Counted from the first letter of the stretch, positions 51,427 to 60,657 are shown. The stretch is DNA of 64,000 bases from Paramicrobacterium fandaimingii (GCF_011751745.2 NZ_CP061170.1:558001-622000), one strand, 5' to 3'. Notes: a model not told the origin generated them from the sequence alone. Numbers and translations are program-made.

Positions 51427-52692
51427 ATGATGAGCGTGAACGCCGATACCGTCTTTCCTCGACTGGCGCGCCTGTGGAGCGGAACATGGCGCCTCATTCT
51501 TGTGCTGTTCATCGGTCTGGCGGCGTTCGCTCTGACGTACGGAATGATCGTCATGGATGCGCTGCCCGACGGGCCGCACGATGCCGAGTTGGGCTTACGG
51601 ATTCTTGCCGATCTCGCGTTAGGCGTGATCGCGATCGCTCTGTACCCGTTTCGGCACCGTGCGCCGCTGCTGCTCTCGATTCTCATCGTCGCATCGACGG
51701 CCGTGTCGATGCTGGCCACGGGGGCGGCGCTGTTCGCGCTCGTCTCGCTGTCGACGCGTCGTCGTGTGCGCGAGATCATTCCGGTCGCGGTGCTGTCAAC
51801 AATGTCGAACGTCGTCGTCGAAATGACTCTGCCTCAGAACGAAGCGTCTCCGCTGTGGCTTTCTGCGCTGATGTCGGCTCTCGTGACGGCAGCGCTTGTC
51901 TTGACCGGGCTGTACATCGGCGGGCGGCGTCAACTGCACATCGCGTTGCGAGAGCAAGTAGACAGCGAGAGGCGGGAGCGTACCGCGCATGTCGAGCAGG
52001 CGCGGGCGAGCGAGCGCACACGGATCGCCCGCGAGATGCACGACACACTGGCGCATCGACTCTCACTCGTGTCATTGCACGCCGGAGCGCTTGAGGTGCG
52101 CACTGATCTGAGCCGCGAACAGATCACGCAGACCGCCGGAACGGTGAGGGAAAACGCTCGTCTGGCCGGCGAAGAGCTCCGGGAAATTCTGGGCATCCTG
52201 CGCGATCCTGCGGGCGGGCCCGCTGATTCAAGCCGGATGCTGCAGCCGTCGCTCCGCAATCTGGAGGAGCTGCGTGCCGAGAGCGAGCGCGCAGGAAACC
52301 CCGTCGACCTGACCGTCGAGTCGCAGGTCGCTCCACTGTGGGACGAGCCGTCAGAGACACTCAGCCGCACTGTCTTTCGGGTTATTCAAGAGGCGGTCAC
52401 CAACGCACGAAAACACGCCCCGCACTCCCGTGTGAGCATCCGCGTGCACGGTCAGCCCGGCGAGCACCTCATCCTCACGATCAGCAACCCGATTCGGGCG
52501 GCCCGCGCTGGCGACATCGAGAACGCTGCCGGGGTCGAGAGCGGTGAGGCGACACTGCTTTCGGCACCAGCATCCGGACTCGGTCTCGTCGGCCTGGCCG
52601 AACGTGTGCGACTCGTCGGCGGCACACTCGAGGTCAGTTCACCAGCGAATGGCTCCTTCGCTTTGACAGTATTGTTTCCATGGAAGACGTGA
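51427..52692 (+). CDS. Sensor histidine kinase, NarL/LiaS type (HisKA_3)
   Basis: 421 residues. Four to five N-terminal helices (~20-170), a coiled-coil linker, the phosphoacceptor His in RIAREMHDTLAHRLSLVSLHAG (HisKA_3), and a C-terminal ATPase domain (IQEAVTNARKHAPHSRV; SGLGLVGLAERVRLVGGTL). It senses a membrane or envelope signal and phosphorylates the coupled regulator. Start uncertain: ATG 51427 or 51430; TAGCAT (51423-51428) 7 nt before GTG 51436 would make that a leaderless start instead. Confidence 0.87.
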   Translation: MMSVNADTVFPRLARLWSGTWRLILVLFIGLAAFALTYGMIVMDALPDGPHDAELGLRILADLALGVIAIALYPFRHRAPLLLSILIVASTAVSMLATGAALFALVSLSTRRRVREIIPVAVLSTMSNVVVEMTLPQNEASPLWLSALMSALVTAALVLTGLYIGGRRQLHIALREQVDSERRERTAHVEQARASERTRIAREMHDTLAHRLSLVSLHAGALEVRTDLSREQITQTAGTVRENARLAGEELREILGILRDPAGGPADSSRMLQPSLRNLEELRAESERAGNPVDLTVESQVAPLWDEPSETLSRTVFRVIQEAVTNARKHAPHSRVSIRVHGQPGEHLILTISNPIRAARAGDIENAAGVESGEATLLSAPASGLGLVGLAERVRLVGGTLEVSSPANGSFALTVLFPWKT

Positions 52693-53357
52693 CGCGCTCG
52701 TATACGGTGGCACTCGTCGACGACGAGCAGCTTGTGCGCGTTGGGCTTCGCCTCGTCCTCGAGGGCGATCCGAACCTGACCGTCGTCGGAGAGGCAGCCG
52801 ATGGCGCCGAGGCTCTTGAGCTTGTGGCGCGCACCGATCCCGATGTCGTGCTCATGGACATTCGCATGCCGCAGATGAACGGAATCACGGCGACCGAGCG
52901 GCTGCTCGCTGCGAACCCCGAGCAGACGATCATCATTCTGACGACATTCGATACTGACGAGTTCATGTACGAGGCGCTTCGGCACGGAGCCCGCGGGTTT
53001 CTCCTCAAAGACATGCCGCCACGCGAACTTGTCGACGCCGTGCGGCGAGCTGCGGCGGGGGAGAGGATGCTGTCGCAGTCTGCCCTCTCGTGGCTCATCG
53101 GTCAGGCGACAGGGCCGAACGCGCGGGGCGTGGTGGGGCGGATGCACCCGCAGCTCGGTTCACTCACAGGGCGCGAGCGTGACATCGCCATCGGTGTGGC
53201 CAAGGGTCTGTCAAACGCCGAGATCGCCGCAGAGCTTTTTGTGAGCGTCACGACGGTGAAGACCCATGTGGGTCGCATTCTGGACAAGCTCGGTGCCGAC
53301 AATCGCGTGCAGATCGCCAATGCCGTCAACGGGTCGCTCGAGCGCCCAACGGACTAG
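52680..53357 (+). CDS. Response regulator, NarL/LuxR type
   Basis: 225 residues. Receiver domain with the acidic pair in ALVDDEQ and the phosphorylated Asp in VVLMDIRMPQMNG, Lys in FLLKDMPP; C-terminal LuxR HTH (LTGRERDIAIGVAKGLSNAEIAAELFVSVTTVKTHVGRILDKLGADNRVQ). Overlaps the kinase gene by 13 bp, so the pair is coupled. Similar pairs (LiaRS/DesKR-like) respond to envelope stress; the neighbouring CPBP gene is a possible target. Confidence 0.92.
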   Translation: MEDVTRSYTVALVDDEQLVRVGLRLVLEGDPNLTVVGEAADGAEALELVARTDPDVVLMDIRMPQMNGITATERLLAANPEQTIIILTTFDTDEFMYEALRHGARGFLLKDMPPRELVDAVRRAAAGERMLSQSALSWLIGQATGPNARGVVGRMHPQLGSLTGRERDIAIGVAKGLSNAEIAAELFVSVTTVKTHVGRILDKLGADNRVQIANAVNGSLERPTD

Positions 53358-53366
53358 CGAAGCGCA

Positions 53367-54050
53367 TCAGAACAGGTCGGGCGACGGCGTCGAGGCGTGA
53401 CGGATCGAGACGTCGGCGTGACGATCGAAGCGATAGCCGGCGCCGCGCACAGTGCGCACGATGTCTTCGTAACGCCCCAGCTTCGAGCGCAGCCGACGCA
53501 CGTGCACATCGATTGTCCGCTCGTTCGGGATCTCACCGTCGTGCGCTGACCACAGCGCGGTGATGAGCTCGGTGCGCTCGATGGTGCGGCCTTCGCGCAG
53601 CACGAGGTACTGCAGAAGCTCGAACTCCTTGTAGGTGAGCGTTGCCGACGCGTTGTCGAGCACGACGCGCTTGCGAGAGATGTCGATGACGACGCCCGAG
53701 TGTGCGCGGTCGAGCTCGTCTTCTTCTTCGACAGGCTCTGCGCTGTTGCGGGCGACAGCCGTTGGCTCTTGCAGCGCGAGGCGCACGACGTCGACATCGC
53801 GGCCGCCGACTCCCGAAGGGGCGAGAGCAACTGCGGCGTAGGACTGCGCGGCGGGAGCGAGCTCGCCGATTGTCTTCTTGACGGCTTCGACGATGGCGCC
53901 GAGCGTGGTGCCGGCGGCGCGAGCGGCCTCTTCGTCGAGTCCGACGTACAGCGCGAAGCCCCGGGGCTCGGGCGCTGCCGGCACGGCACGAAGTGCGCGA
54001 GTGCGGTTCTCAGTGGGGACGACCTGCGGAAAAGCGGTTGCGAGTGACAT
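53367..54050 (-). CDS. Winged-helix (OmpR-type DNA-binding) regulator without a receiver domain
   Basis: 227 residues. The C-terminal ~100 residues are a complete OmpR/PhoB DNA-binding domain (LTYKEFELLQYLVLREGRTIERTELITALW; NERTIDVHVRRLRSKLGRYEDIVRTVRGAGYRFD). The N-terminal ~120 residues (FALYVGLDEEAARAAGTTLGAIVEAVKKTIGEL and YAAVALAPSGVGGRDVDVVRLAL) lack the receiver acidic pocket, so it is not a normal phosphorylated regulator. ATG 54050 with AAAGGAAC. Converges with the NarL regulator gene. Confidence 0.8.
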   Translation of the reverse strand: MSLATAFPQVVPTENRTRALRAVPAAPEPRGFALYVGLDEEAARAAGTTLGAIVEAVKKTIGELAPAAQSYAAVALAPSGVGGRDVDVVRLALQEPTAVARNSAEPVEEEDELDRAHSGVVIDISRKRVVLDNASATLTYKEFELLQYLVLREGRTIERTELITALWSAHDGEIPNERTIDVHVRRLRSKLGRYEDIVRTVRGAGYRFDRHADVSIRHASTPSPDLF

Positions 54051-54430
54051 GATAGTTCCTTTGCGATGACGAGTGTGATCCACCCCTGGCCACACCGACG
54101 CGTGTCGGGGCGGGGCGAGAAGTGTGTGGTGTCGAAATGGCGGATGCTGACAGCATCCACGCTCTGTGCGGTATGAGCTCTGTGCGGTATGAGGTCAGGG
54201 TGTTAACGGCACATTCGACAACACATGACAGCAGCGATTCCGGCCATCATCGACCCGGCATCCCCAGGGAACTCGACGGAGCTCAGGGGGCGCGTGCTGT
54301 GTGTCATGACATCAATCTAAGTCGCACGCGAATCGGTGTGTCAAATCATTGCAGTAAATGACGAATGCGTGCGTAACAATAGAGAATCTGCGATTGAAAA
54401 GGCACCAGTCTGCATATTATTCTTCACGGC
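54051..54430. other. 380-bp gene-free region upstream of the winged-helix regulator
   Basis: No supported coding sequence. It holds a tandem repeat (54161-54192), a TGTCATGACA palindrome near 54302 and an AT-rich stretch at about 54320-54420. Probably the promoter region of the winged-helix regulator gene; long for this window. Confidence 0.6.
54161..54192. repeat. Tandem 16-bp repeat
   Basis: GCTCTGTGCGGTATGA occurs twice back to back (54161-54176, 54177-54192), about 110 bp upstream of the winged-helix regulator start. Direct repeats are the usual binding sites of OmpR-type domains, so this may be an autoregulatory site. Confidence 0.7.
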
Positions 54431-54607
54431 TCAAGCTTGGATGCCGTGGCTCACAGAAGCTTGCACGATCCCGACGCCATCGTCGAGACGAGAACGGCGA
54501 GCGGCGGCCGCGAGTGCGCGCGATCCACGGCGCTGGTAGCTGGAGTGCGTCCAGACCACGTAGATCAACGCGAAGGCGGGCCACAGGTAGAGACACGCCG
54601 CGACCAC
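54431..54607 (-). CDS. Possible 58-residue single-helix membrane protein
   Basis: A GTG at 54607, 23 bp after the upp stop, starts VVAACLYLWPAFALIYVVWTH, a good membrane helix, followed by a basic stretch (YQRRGSRALAAAARRSR) in the positive-inside style. No ribosome-binding site is visible. It could be translated by read-through from upp, or start earlier within it. Confidence 0.4.
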   Translation of the reverse strand: MVAACLYLWPAFALIYVVWTHSSYQRRGSRALAAAARRSRLDDGVGIVQASVSHGIQA

Positions 54608-54629
54608 GAACGCCGGTGTGGCTGGTGGA

Positions 54630-55262
54630 TCAGACGAGCCCGTACAGGCGGTCTCCCGCGTCACCCAGCCCCGGCACGATGTAGCCGTTCTCGTCGAGCC
54701 GCTCGTCGAGTGCGCCGAGAACGATTGTGACGTCGAGCCCTTCGGTCTCACGCTCGAGCCGTTCGAGGCCCTCGGGCGCACCGAGAATGCAGACGGCAGT
54801 CACGTCGACGGCACCGCGTTTGATGAGGAACTGAATGGCAGCACCGAGCGAGCCGCCCGTGGCGAGCATCGGGTCGAGAACGAAGCACTGCCTGTTCGAC
54901 AGATCGTCGGGAAGGCGCTCCGCATAGGTCATCGGCTGCAGGGTCTCTTCATCGCGCACCATGCCGAGAAAGCCCACCTCCGCGGTGGGGAGAAGCTTCA
55001 CCATGCCGTCGAGCATTCCGAGGCCAGCGCGCAGAATCGGCACAACGAGCGGCCGAGGCGAGCTGATCTCGAGCCCCGTCGTCGTCGTCACCGGAGTCTC
55101 GATTTCGACGGGCTGTGTGCGCACGCCGCGTGTCGCCTCGTAGGCAAGCAACGTGACAAGCTCTTCGGTCAGCGCCCTGAAGGTGGGAGAAGAGGTTTTC
55201 TTGTTGCGCAGCACCGTGAGTTTGTGGGTGATGAGCGGATGATCGGCAACGTGCACTCGCAT
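54630..55262 (-). CDS. upp: Uracil phosphoribosyltransferase
   Basis: 210 residues. Converts uracil and PRPP to UMP in pyrimidine salvage. Signature PRT loop [22 protein letters not shown]-terminal [19 protein letters not shown], and C-terminal [21 protein letters not shown] 55262 has TAGGTT 7 nt upstream and no Shine-Dalgarno, so it is probably leaderless. Divergent from tadA with 20 bp between start codons. Confidence 0.96.
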   Translation of the reverse strand: MRVHVADHPLITHKLTVLRNKKTSSPTFRALTEELVTLLAYEATRGVRTQPVEIETPVTTTTGLEISSPRPLVVPILRAGLGMLDGMVKLLPTAEVGFLGMVRDEETLQPMTYAERLPDDLSNRQCFVLDPMLATGGSLGAAIQFLIKRGAVDVTAVCILGAPEGLERLERETEGLDVTIVLGALDERLDENGYIVPGLGDAGDRLYGLV

Positions 55263-55269
55263 ACTGTTA

Positions 55270-55275
55270 AACCTA
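55270..55275 (-). promoter_or_regulatory. -10 box TAGGTT of leaderless upp
   Basis: Minus-strand TAGGTT ends 7 nt before ATG 55262. It reaches to within 8 bp of the tadA start codon, so the two genes share an extremely compact divergent promoter. Confidence 0.6.
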
Positions 55276-55282
55276 CAGCCCA

Positions 55283-55855
55283 ATGACCAAAAGCTCAGAC
55301 GGGCACATCGATGACGCAGAGGGAGAATCGCAGATGCCGCTTGGCGCGGACCCGCGACATGACGAGCTCATGACGCTTGCTCTCGATGAGGCGAGGGCAG
55401 CGCTGCAGACGGGCGACGTTCCCGTCGGTGCCGTCCTCGTCGACGCGACGGGGCAGCTGATTGGCAGCGGGCGCAATGCCCGTGAGGCGCGAGCCGATCC
55501 GACGGCGCACGCCGAAATTGTCGCGATCAGGCGGGCAACGGCAACGCGCGGGGAATGGCGTCTCGACGATGCAACGCTCGTCGTCACTCTCGAACCGTGC
55601 GTGATGTGCGCGGGCGCCATTCTGGCGGCACGCATCCCCACGGTGGTCTTCGGCGCATGGGACGAGAAGGCCGGTGCCGCGGGCAGCATCCATGATCTGC
55701 TTCGCGACCGAAGGCTCACCCACAGGGTTGAGGTCGTGCCCGGGGTGCGGGCACGAGAATGCGGCGAGCTGCTGACCCGGTTCTTCCGCGAGACATCGGT
55801 GCAGATGCCGCCGGGTGTGGCGCCGAGCGTACCGGACGAAAGACACAGCACATGA
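55283..55855 (+). CDS. tadA: tRNA adenosine(34) deaminase
   Basis: 190 residues. Zinc-dependent deaminase making inosine at the wobble position of tRNA-Arg(ACG), whose gene lies at 35.5 kb. Catalytic HAE in [13 protein letters not shown] and zinc-binding [14 protein letters not shown] are intact; N-terminal [24 protein letters not shown] is typical. ATG 55283 gives a ~20-residue acidic extension; ATG 55334 is an alternative. Its stop overlaps the murQ start by 4 bp. Confidence 0.93.
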   Translation: MTKSSDGHIDDAEGESQMPLGADPRHDELMTLALDEARAALQTGDVPVGAVLVDATGQLIGSGRNAREARADPTAHAEIVAIRRATATRGEWRLDDATLVVTLEPCVMCAGAILAARIPTVVFGAWDEKAGAAGSIHDLLRDRRLTHRVEVVPGVRARECGELLTRFFRETSVQMPPGVAPSVPDERHST

Positions 55856-56796
55856 CACAGCAGCAGAGGAACGGATCGGGCACGATCCATCGTGAGATCG
55901 AGGGGCTCGCGACCGAACGCGTGAACGATGCGTATGCGACGCTCGACACGTTCAGCACGGCCGAGCTCGTGCAGGCGATGAACCGCGAAGACGCGTCGGT
56001 TGCCGATGCCGTTGCGCGTGTGGAGCCGGCGATCGCTGGGGCGGTGGAGGCGATCGCGGAGCGCATGCGCCGGGGCGGCAGGATGCTGTACATCGGCGCT
56101 GGTACTCCCGGGCGTCTCGGCGTTCTCGACGCGAGCGAGATTCCACCCACCTTCGGGCTCGGCCCGGATCGCGTCGTCGGCATCATCGCTGGGGGCGACG
56201 GGGCGATCCGGACGGCCGTCGAAGGGGCGGAGGACGACGCCGGCAAGGGTGCTGCGGATATCGCGTCACGAGACGTGGCGGAGCACGACACGGTCGTCGG
56301 CATTTCAGCATCCGGTCGCACCCCGTACGTTCTGGGAGCCCTGGCCGAGGCACGCGAGCGCGGGGCATTCACGATCGGCGTTGCCTGCAACGAGGCCTCG
56401 CCGCTTGGCGCCGCAGCGGATGTTGCGATCGAGGTGGTTGTGGGGCCGGAGATCATTTCGGGGTCGACCCGATTGAAAGCAGGTACGGCACAGAAGATGG
56501 TGCTCAACATGCTGAGCACGCTCACGATGGTGAAGCTCGGCAAAACGTACGGAACCCTGATGGTCGACGTGCAGATCACGAACGAGAAGCTCCGCGCGCG
56601 AGCAGAGCGCACGATCATGCGCGCAACCGGGTGTGACCAGTTGCGCGCGGCCGAGCAGCTTGACGCGGCGGACGGGTCGGTGAAGGCGGCGATCGTCGCC
56701 GTTCTCACGGGTGTTTCCGCGGGTGCGGCCGCTGACGCGCTCGAGGCCGCCGACGGGTTCATCAGAGAGGCGCTTGGCCAGGGCGGCGCGCAGTGA
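55852..56796 (+). CDS. murQ: N-acetylmuramic acid 6-phosphate etherase
   Basis: 314 residues, SIS-domain lyase that cleaves the lactyl ether of MurNAc-6-phosphate to GlcNAc-6-phosphate in cell-wall recycling. Motifs: RMLYIGAGTPGRLGVLDASEIPPTFG, GGDGAIRTAVEGAEDD, VVGISASGRTPYVLGAL and RLKAGTAQKMVLNMLST. Start ATG 55852 overlaps tadA (ATGA). It is followed by a GH20 hexosaminidase, giving a recycling unit; the MurNAc kinase or PTS that would supply its substrate is not in the window. Confidence 0.95.
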   Translation: MTQQQRNGSGTIHREIEGLATERVNDAYATLDTFSTAELVQAMNREDASVADAVARVEPAIAGAVEAIAERMRRGGRMLYIGAGTPGRLGVLDASEIPPTFGLGPDRVVGIIAGGDGAIRTAVEGAEDDAGKGAADIASRDVAEHDTVVGISASGRTPYVLGALAEARERGAFTIGVACNEASPLGAAADVAIEVVVGPEIISGSTRLKAGTAQKMVLNMLSTLTMVKLGKTYGTLMVDVQITNEKLRARAERTIMRATGCDQLRAAEQLDAADGSVKAAIVAVLTGVSAGAAADALEAADGFIREALGQGGAQ

Positions 56797-56806
56797 GGAG
56801 CAGCCG

Positions 56807-58450
56807 ATGGTGAGCTCAGCTCTTCACCTCGCGATCATTCCGGCACCCCGAGAAATGCGGACACAGCCGGGCACGTATGAGCTGACGTCGTCGGCGACCA
56901 TCGCGGCACCCGCGGAGCTTGCCCGGCAGGCGGCTCAGCTGCGCCGGCTTCTGCAGCCGGCAACGGGATTCGCTCTCGACAGTGTCGCTCCGGGCCAGGG
57001 CGTGATCGAGCTCAGCCTGGACAGCTCGCTCAGCGACGAGCAGTACGAGCTGACCGTTGATGAGAGCGGCGTATCTGTGCGCGCGGGATCGCCGCGCGGC
57101 ATCCTGTGGGGTGCGCAGAGCCTGCTTCAACTGCTGCCGGCTAAGATCCATCGCCGTGCCATCGTCGACGATGCCGACTGGATGCTGCCGCACGTCGTGA
57201 TTGCGGACGCACCGCGCTTCGGTTGGCGTGGGCTGATGCTCGACGTCGCTCGCAACTTCCGGCCTGCGCGTGACGTGATGCGGGTGATCGACCAGATGGC
57301 GCTGCACAAGCTCAACACCCTGCATCTGCACCTCACTGACGATCAGGGCTGGCGGCTGCAGATCGACGCGTTTCCGCGACTGACCGAGCGCGGCGGGTGG
57401 CGCAGCGACAGCCAGCGCGGTCACGGCCCGAATGCGACTACGACGGGGCGGCCGCACGGCGGCTGGTATACGAAAGACGACGCCCGCGAGATCATCGCCT
57501 ACGCTGCCGAGCGGGGCATCACCGTCGTTCCCGAGATCGAGATGCCCGGGCACGTACAGGCTGCACTCGCTGCGTACCCGGAGTGGGGCATCGGCGCGGC
57601 ACCCGCGGAGCCGTGGCCGCACTGGGGAATCAGTACCCGTGTGCTGAATCTTGAAGAGGCCACGGTTGCGGCCTTCTGCCGCATTCTCGACGAGGTGATT
57701 GAAATCTTCCCCTCGACGTTCATCGGCATCGGCGGTGACGAGGCGAAGAAAGACGAGTGGCAGAGCGATGCGCGCACGCAGGAGCTCATGCGCGAACGCG
57801 GTCTGCGCGACGGCGAGGCAGCGCAGAGCTGGTTCATCGGCCAGATCGACGCACACCTGAGCCGTCGCGGGCGGCGAGCGTACGGCTGGGACGAGATCCT
57901 CGAGGGAGGCCTGGCCCCGGGCGCCACCGTCGCCTCGTGGCGCGGCAGCTACGGCGCGATCGCGGCCGCCCGTGCCGGCCACGACGTGGTCGTGTGCCCC
58001 GACACGGAGGTGTACTTCGATTACCGGCAGTCCGATGACCTGGCCGAGCCCATTCCCGTCGGATTTCCGCTCGGCGTCGACGACGTCTACGCGTTCGACC
58101 CGTTGCCGGCCGAGCTCACGCCCCCGCAAGCAGATCACGTGCTGGGAGGCCAGGCGAACATGTGGAGCGAGCACATCGGCTCATCGCGCTCACTCGACTA
58201 CATGCTGTTTCCGAGACTGTGCGCGCTCGCCGAGGCCGTGTGGTCCGCCGAGAAAAACCTCACCGATTTTCACGCGCGGCTCGATCAGCACCGGTACCGG
58301 CTCGACGCGCTCGGCGTCGAGTACCGGCATCCCGATGGCCCCGCACCCTGGCAGAGCCGGCCCGACGCCCCGGGCAGACCGATCACCCGCGAAGAACGCT
58401 TGGCGATTCAGCGCGCTCTCGTGGAGAACATCCTGCCTGACCTGACGTAG
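56807..58450 (+). CDS. GH20 beta-N-acetylhexosaminidase
   Basis: 547 residues, no signal peptide. N-terminal alpha/beta domain (~1-140), then the TIM barrel with FGWRGLMLDVARNFRPARDVMRVIDQMALHKLNTLHLHLTDDQGWR, GITVVPEIEMPGHVQAALAAYPEWG and the catalytic Asp-Glu pair in FIGIGGDEAKKDEW; substrate-binding Trp and Tyr follow (YGWDEILEGG, VYFDYRQ). It releases GlcNAc (or GalNAc) from chitobiose-, peptidoglycan- or glycan-derived sugars in the cytoplasm. Begins 10 bp after murQ with GAGGAG. Confidence 0.94.
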   Translation: MVSSALHLAIIPAPREMRTQPGTYELTSSATIAAPAELARQAAQLRRLLQPATGFALDSVAPGQGVIELSLDSSLSDEQYELTVDESGVSVRAGSPRGILWGAQSLLQLLPAKIHRRAIVDDADWMLPHVVIADAPRFGWRGLMLDVARNFRPARDVMRVIDQMALHKLNTLHLHLTDDQGWRLQIDAFPRLTERGGWRSDSQRGHGPNATTTGRPHGGWYTKDDAREIIAYAAERGITVVPEIEMPGHVQAALAAYPEWGIGAAPAEPWPHWGISTRVLNLEEATVAAFCRILDEVIEIFPSTFIGIGGDEAKKDEWQSDARTQELMRERGLRDGEAAQSWFIGQIDAHLSRRGRRAYGWDEILEGGLAPGATVASWRGSYGAIAAARAGHDVVVCPDTEVYFDYRQSDDLAEPIPVGFPLGVDDVYAFDPLPAELTPPQADHVLGGQANMWSEHIGSSRSLDYMLFPRLCALAEAVWSAEKNLTDFHARLDQHRYRLDALGVEYRHPDGPAPWQSRPDAPGRPITREERLAIQRALVENILPDLT

Positions 58451-58521
58451 GCGCACACCCCGCGGAGCGCCTCCCGAGGGCCCGGTCGCTGACCGTCGCA
58501 CTGCGCGCGTTGAACGCGCCG

Positions 58522-59532
58522 TCACTCCTGCGGGCGTGCCGTCGACCCGCGCACGACGAGCTCGAAAGGCAGATTGAGATCTGCAGGCTTTGTCGTGCTC
58601 TCGCCCAACTCGGCAAGCAGCAGGTCAACGGCTGTCTCGCCCTGGCGCTTGGGAAACTGGGCGATCGTCGTCAAATCGAAGAACGGTGCCTGCTGGTTGT
58701 CGTCGACTCCGACGATCGACACGTCGCTCGGGACAGAGAGCCCCAGATCCCGTGCCGCAAGAATGGCGCCGATCGCCATGTCGTCTGAAGCCGCGAAGAT
58801 GCCCGTCGGGCGGTTGGAGGGCGAGCCGAGCAGCTGTTTGGCCGCGACGTACCCACCCTGCAATGTGAAGTCCGCTGGCCGCACGAGGGCGTCATCGACA
58901 GTGATGCCCGCATCGGTCAGCGCCGCCTCGTAGCCGCGCCGCCTCGTCGTGGGAAGGTGAAAGTCAACGTCGAACTCCCGACCGCCGCCGATGTGCGCGA
59001 TGCGGCGGTGCCCGAGCCCTGTCAGGTGAGACGTTGCGAGCTTCGCGAGCTGAAAGTCGTCGAGCTCGAGCGTGGGAACGTCGGGAATCGGTCCGCCGAT
59101 GCCGACGAGTGGCTTGTGCAGGTCGTGCAGCGCGCTCACCTCGTCTGCCGTGAGTTCGAGGTTGATCGCGATGACGGCGTCCACCCGCTTGCGCAGCAGA
59201 AAGTGGGTGAAAACGCTGCGGCGTTCGGCCTCGCCTCCGGCGAGGTTATAGAGCGTTGTGTCGTAGCCACGGCGAAGCAGCGCTGTCTCCGCACCCTCGA
59301 CGACGCTGGCGAAGTACCAGTGGCTGAGCAGCGGGACGACGACTCCGATGTTGCGCGTGCGGCCCGAGGCAAGCCCGGATGCTGTCGAGGAGACGACGTA
59401 CCCGAGGTCGCTCGCCGCCTCTTCGACCTTGCTTCGCGTACGCTCGGAAACGTAGCCGCGGCCCGACAGCGCCCGCGATACGGTCGCCGTCGAGACACCG
59501 GCCTTCTGGGCGACCTCTTCGATTCCGGCCAT
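58522..59532 (-). CDS. LacI-family repressor next to amino-sugar genes
   Basis: 336 residues. HTH IEEVAQKAGVSTATVSRALSGRGYVS (~3-28), hinge GYVVSSTASGLASGRT, then a standard effector domain. ATG 59532 with GAGGAG. It converges with the hexosaminidase gene and is divergent from a PfkB kinase, so either or both may be its targets. No clear palindrome is visible in the 56 bp between it and the kinase. Confidence 0.83.
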   Translation of the reverse strand: MAGIEEVAQKAGVSTATVSRALSGRGYVSERTRSKVEEAASDLGYVVSSTASGLASGRTRNIGVVVPLLSHWYFASVVEGAETALLRRGYDTTLYNLAGGEAERRSVFTHFLLRKRVDAVIAINLELTADEVSALHDLHKPLVGIGGPIPDVPTLELDDFQLAKLATSHLTGLGHRRIAHIGGGREFDVDFHLPTTRRRGYEAALTDAGITVDDALVRPADFTLQGGYVAAKQLLGSPSNRPTGIFAASDDMAIGAILAARDLGLSVPSDVSIVGVDDNQQAPFFDLTTIAQFPKRQGETAVDLLLAELGESTTKPADLNLPFELVVRGSTARPQE

Positions 59533-59575
59533 CGAACTCCTCATCAGTGGATGAGCACCAGCATACGCAGCCGTG

Positions 59576-59581
59576 TACATT
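59576..59581 (+). promoter_or_regulatory. -10 box TACATT of a leaderless PfkB kinase gene
   Basis: TACATT ends 7 nt before ATG 59589. Confidence 0.55.
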
Positions 59582-59588
59582 GACCGAT

Positions 59589-60476
59589 ATGCACAGCGTG
59601 ACTGCCCCCGTCGTCGTCATCGGCGACGCTCTCATCGATGAACTTCGCGACAGCTCCGGCACCCGCGATTTTGTGGGAGGAGCGGCACTCAATGTCGCTG
59701 TCGGCCTCGCTCGTCTCGGCGTGCCGACCACGCTCATCGCCATGATCGGCGACGACGCAGACGGCGCTCGCATCGCGGAGTTTCTGAACCAGCATGGCGT
59801 GGGCTTCGTGCGCACGATTGGGCCGAACGGCACGTCGCGGGCGATCAGCGACCGCCGCGCGGGGGAGCCGCGCTACATCTTCAACGAAGCGGCGCAGAAG
59901 CGCGCGATCGAGTTCGGTCCCGAGACGCTACAGGCCATTCACGATGCGCCGTTCACGCTTGTGAGCTGCTTTCCGTTCGACGATCTCGCGCAGGTCGGTC
60001 TGCTGACAGCATCCGTTCCGCCAGGCCGGCGACGCATGATCGTCGATCCCAATCCGCGAGCGGGCATGCTGCACTCGCGTGAGAGGTTCGTGCGCGGCTT
60101 CGAAGCCGTCGCCGAACTCTGCGAACTTGTCAAGGTCGGCGATGATGATGCGCGGATGCTGTACGGCACCGATCTCGACCAGCTCGTGTCTCGGCTTGCC
60201 GACACGGGCGTGCCTCACATCGTCGGCACGGCGGGGCGCGACGGTGCTTTCGTGCGAAGCGGCGACGAAACGGTGACGCGCCCGATCGCCGATCTGCCCG
60301 GCGAGGTGATCGACACAATGGGTGCCGGAGATGCCGTTCTTGCGTCTGTTGTTGAGAGTCTGATCGCGAACGGCGTTCCCGACTCGAACGACGCCTGGGG
60401 CGCTGTTCTCGACCGCGCCATGCTGGTGGCTGGGGCCACATGCAGACACGACGGCGCGTTGCTTCGCGAGCCGTGA
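59589..60476 (+). CDS. PfkB-family carbohydrate kinase
   Basis: 295 residues. VVVIGDALIDELRDSSGTRDFVGGAALNVAVGLARLGVPTTLIAMIGDD at the N-terminus and the ATP/anion hole DTMGAGDAVLASVVESLI at the C-terminus (catalytic Asp of GAGD). It phosphorylates a sugar or nucleoside; fructose, ribose or an amino sugar are possible. ATG 59589 is set by the -10 spacing; the frame is open further upstream across the divergent promoter. Confidence 0.85.
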   Translation: MHSVTAPVVVIGDALIDELRDSSGTRDFVGGAALNVAVGLARLGVPTTLIAMIGDDADGARIAEFLNQHGVGFVRTIGPNGTSRAISDRRAGEPRYIFNEAAQKRAIEFGPETLQAIHDAPFTLVSCFPFDDLAQVGLLTASVPPGRRRMIVDPNPRAGMLHSRERFVRGFEAVAELCELVKVGDDDARMLYGTDLDQLVSRLADTGVPHIVGTAGRDGAFVRSGDETVTRPIADLPGEVIDTMGAGDAVLASVVESLIANGVPDSNDAWGAVLDRAMLVAGATCRHDGALLREP

Positions 60477-60520
60477 ATCCGTCGTGTGGGGCTCGATTTC
60501 GTCCCGGCCGTGTGAAAGGC

Positions 60521-60526
60521 TAATAT
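60521..60526 (+). promoter_or_regulatory. -10 box TAATAT upstream of tRNA-Tyr
   Basis: TAATAT lies 50 bp before the tRNA; the -35 is not clear. Confidence 0.4.
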
Positions 60527-60575
60527 CTCTGTGGCGCCTTCGGTTGGCTGTACAAGTTTGGTCGAGCGCGCCCCT

Positions 60576-60657
60576 GGCGAGTTACCCAAGCGGCCAAAGG
60601 GATCTGACTGTAAATCAGCTGTCATCGACTTCGGGGGTTCGAATCCCTCACTCGCCA
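60576..60657 (+). tRNA. tRNA-Tyr (anticodon GUA)
   Basis: Class II tRNA. Acceptor stem GGCGAGT/ACTCGCC, anticodon loop CTGTAAA (GTA), a variable arm, T-arm GGGGGTTCGAATCCCTC, discriminator A. CCA is not encoded. Confidence 0.95.
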
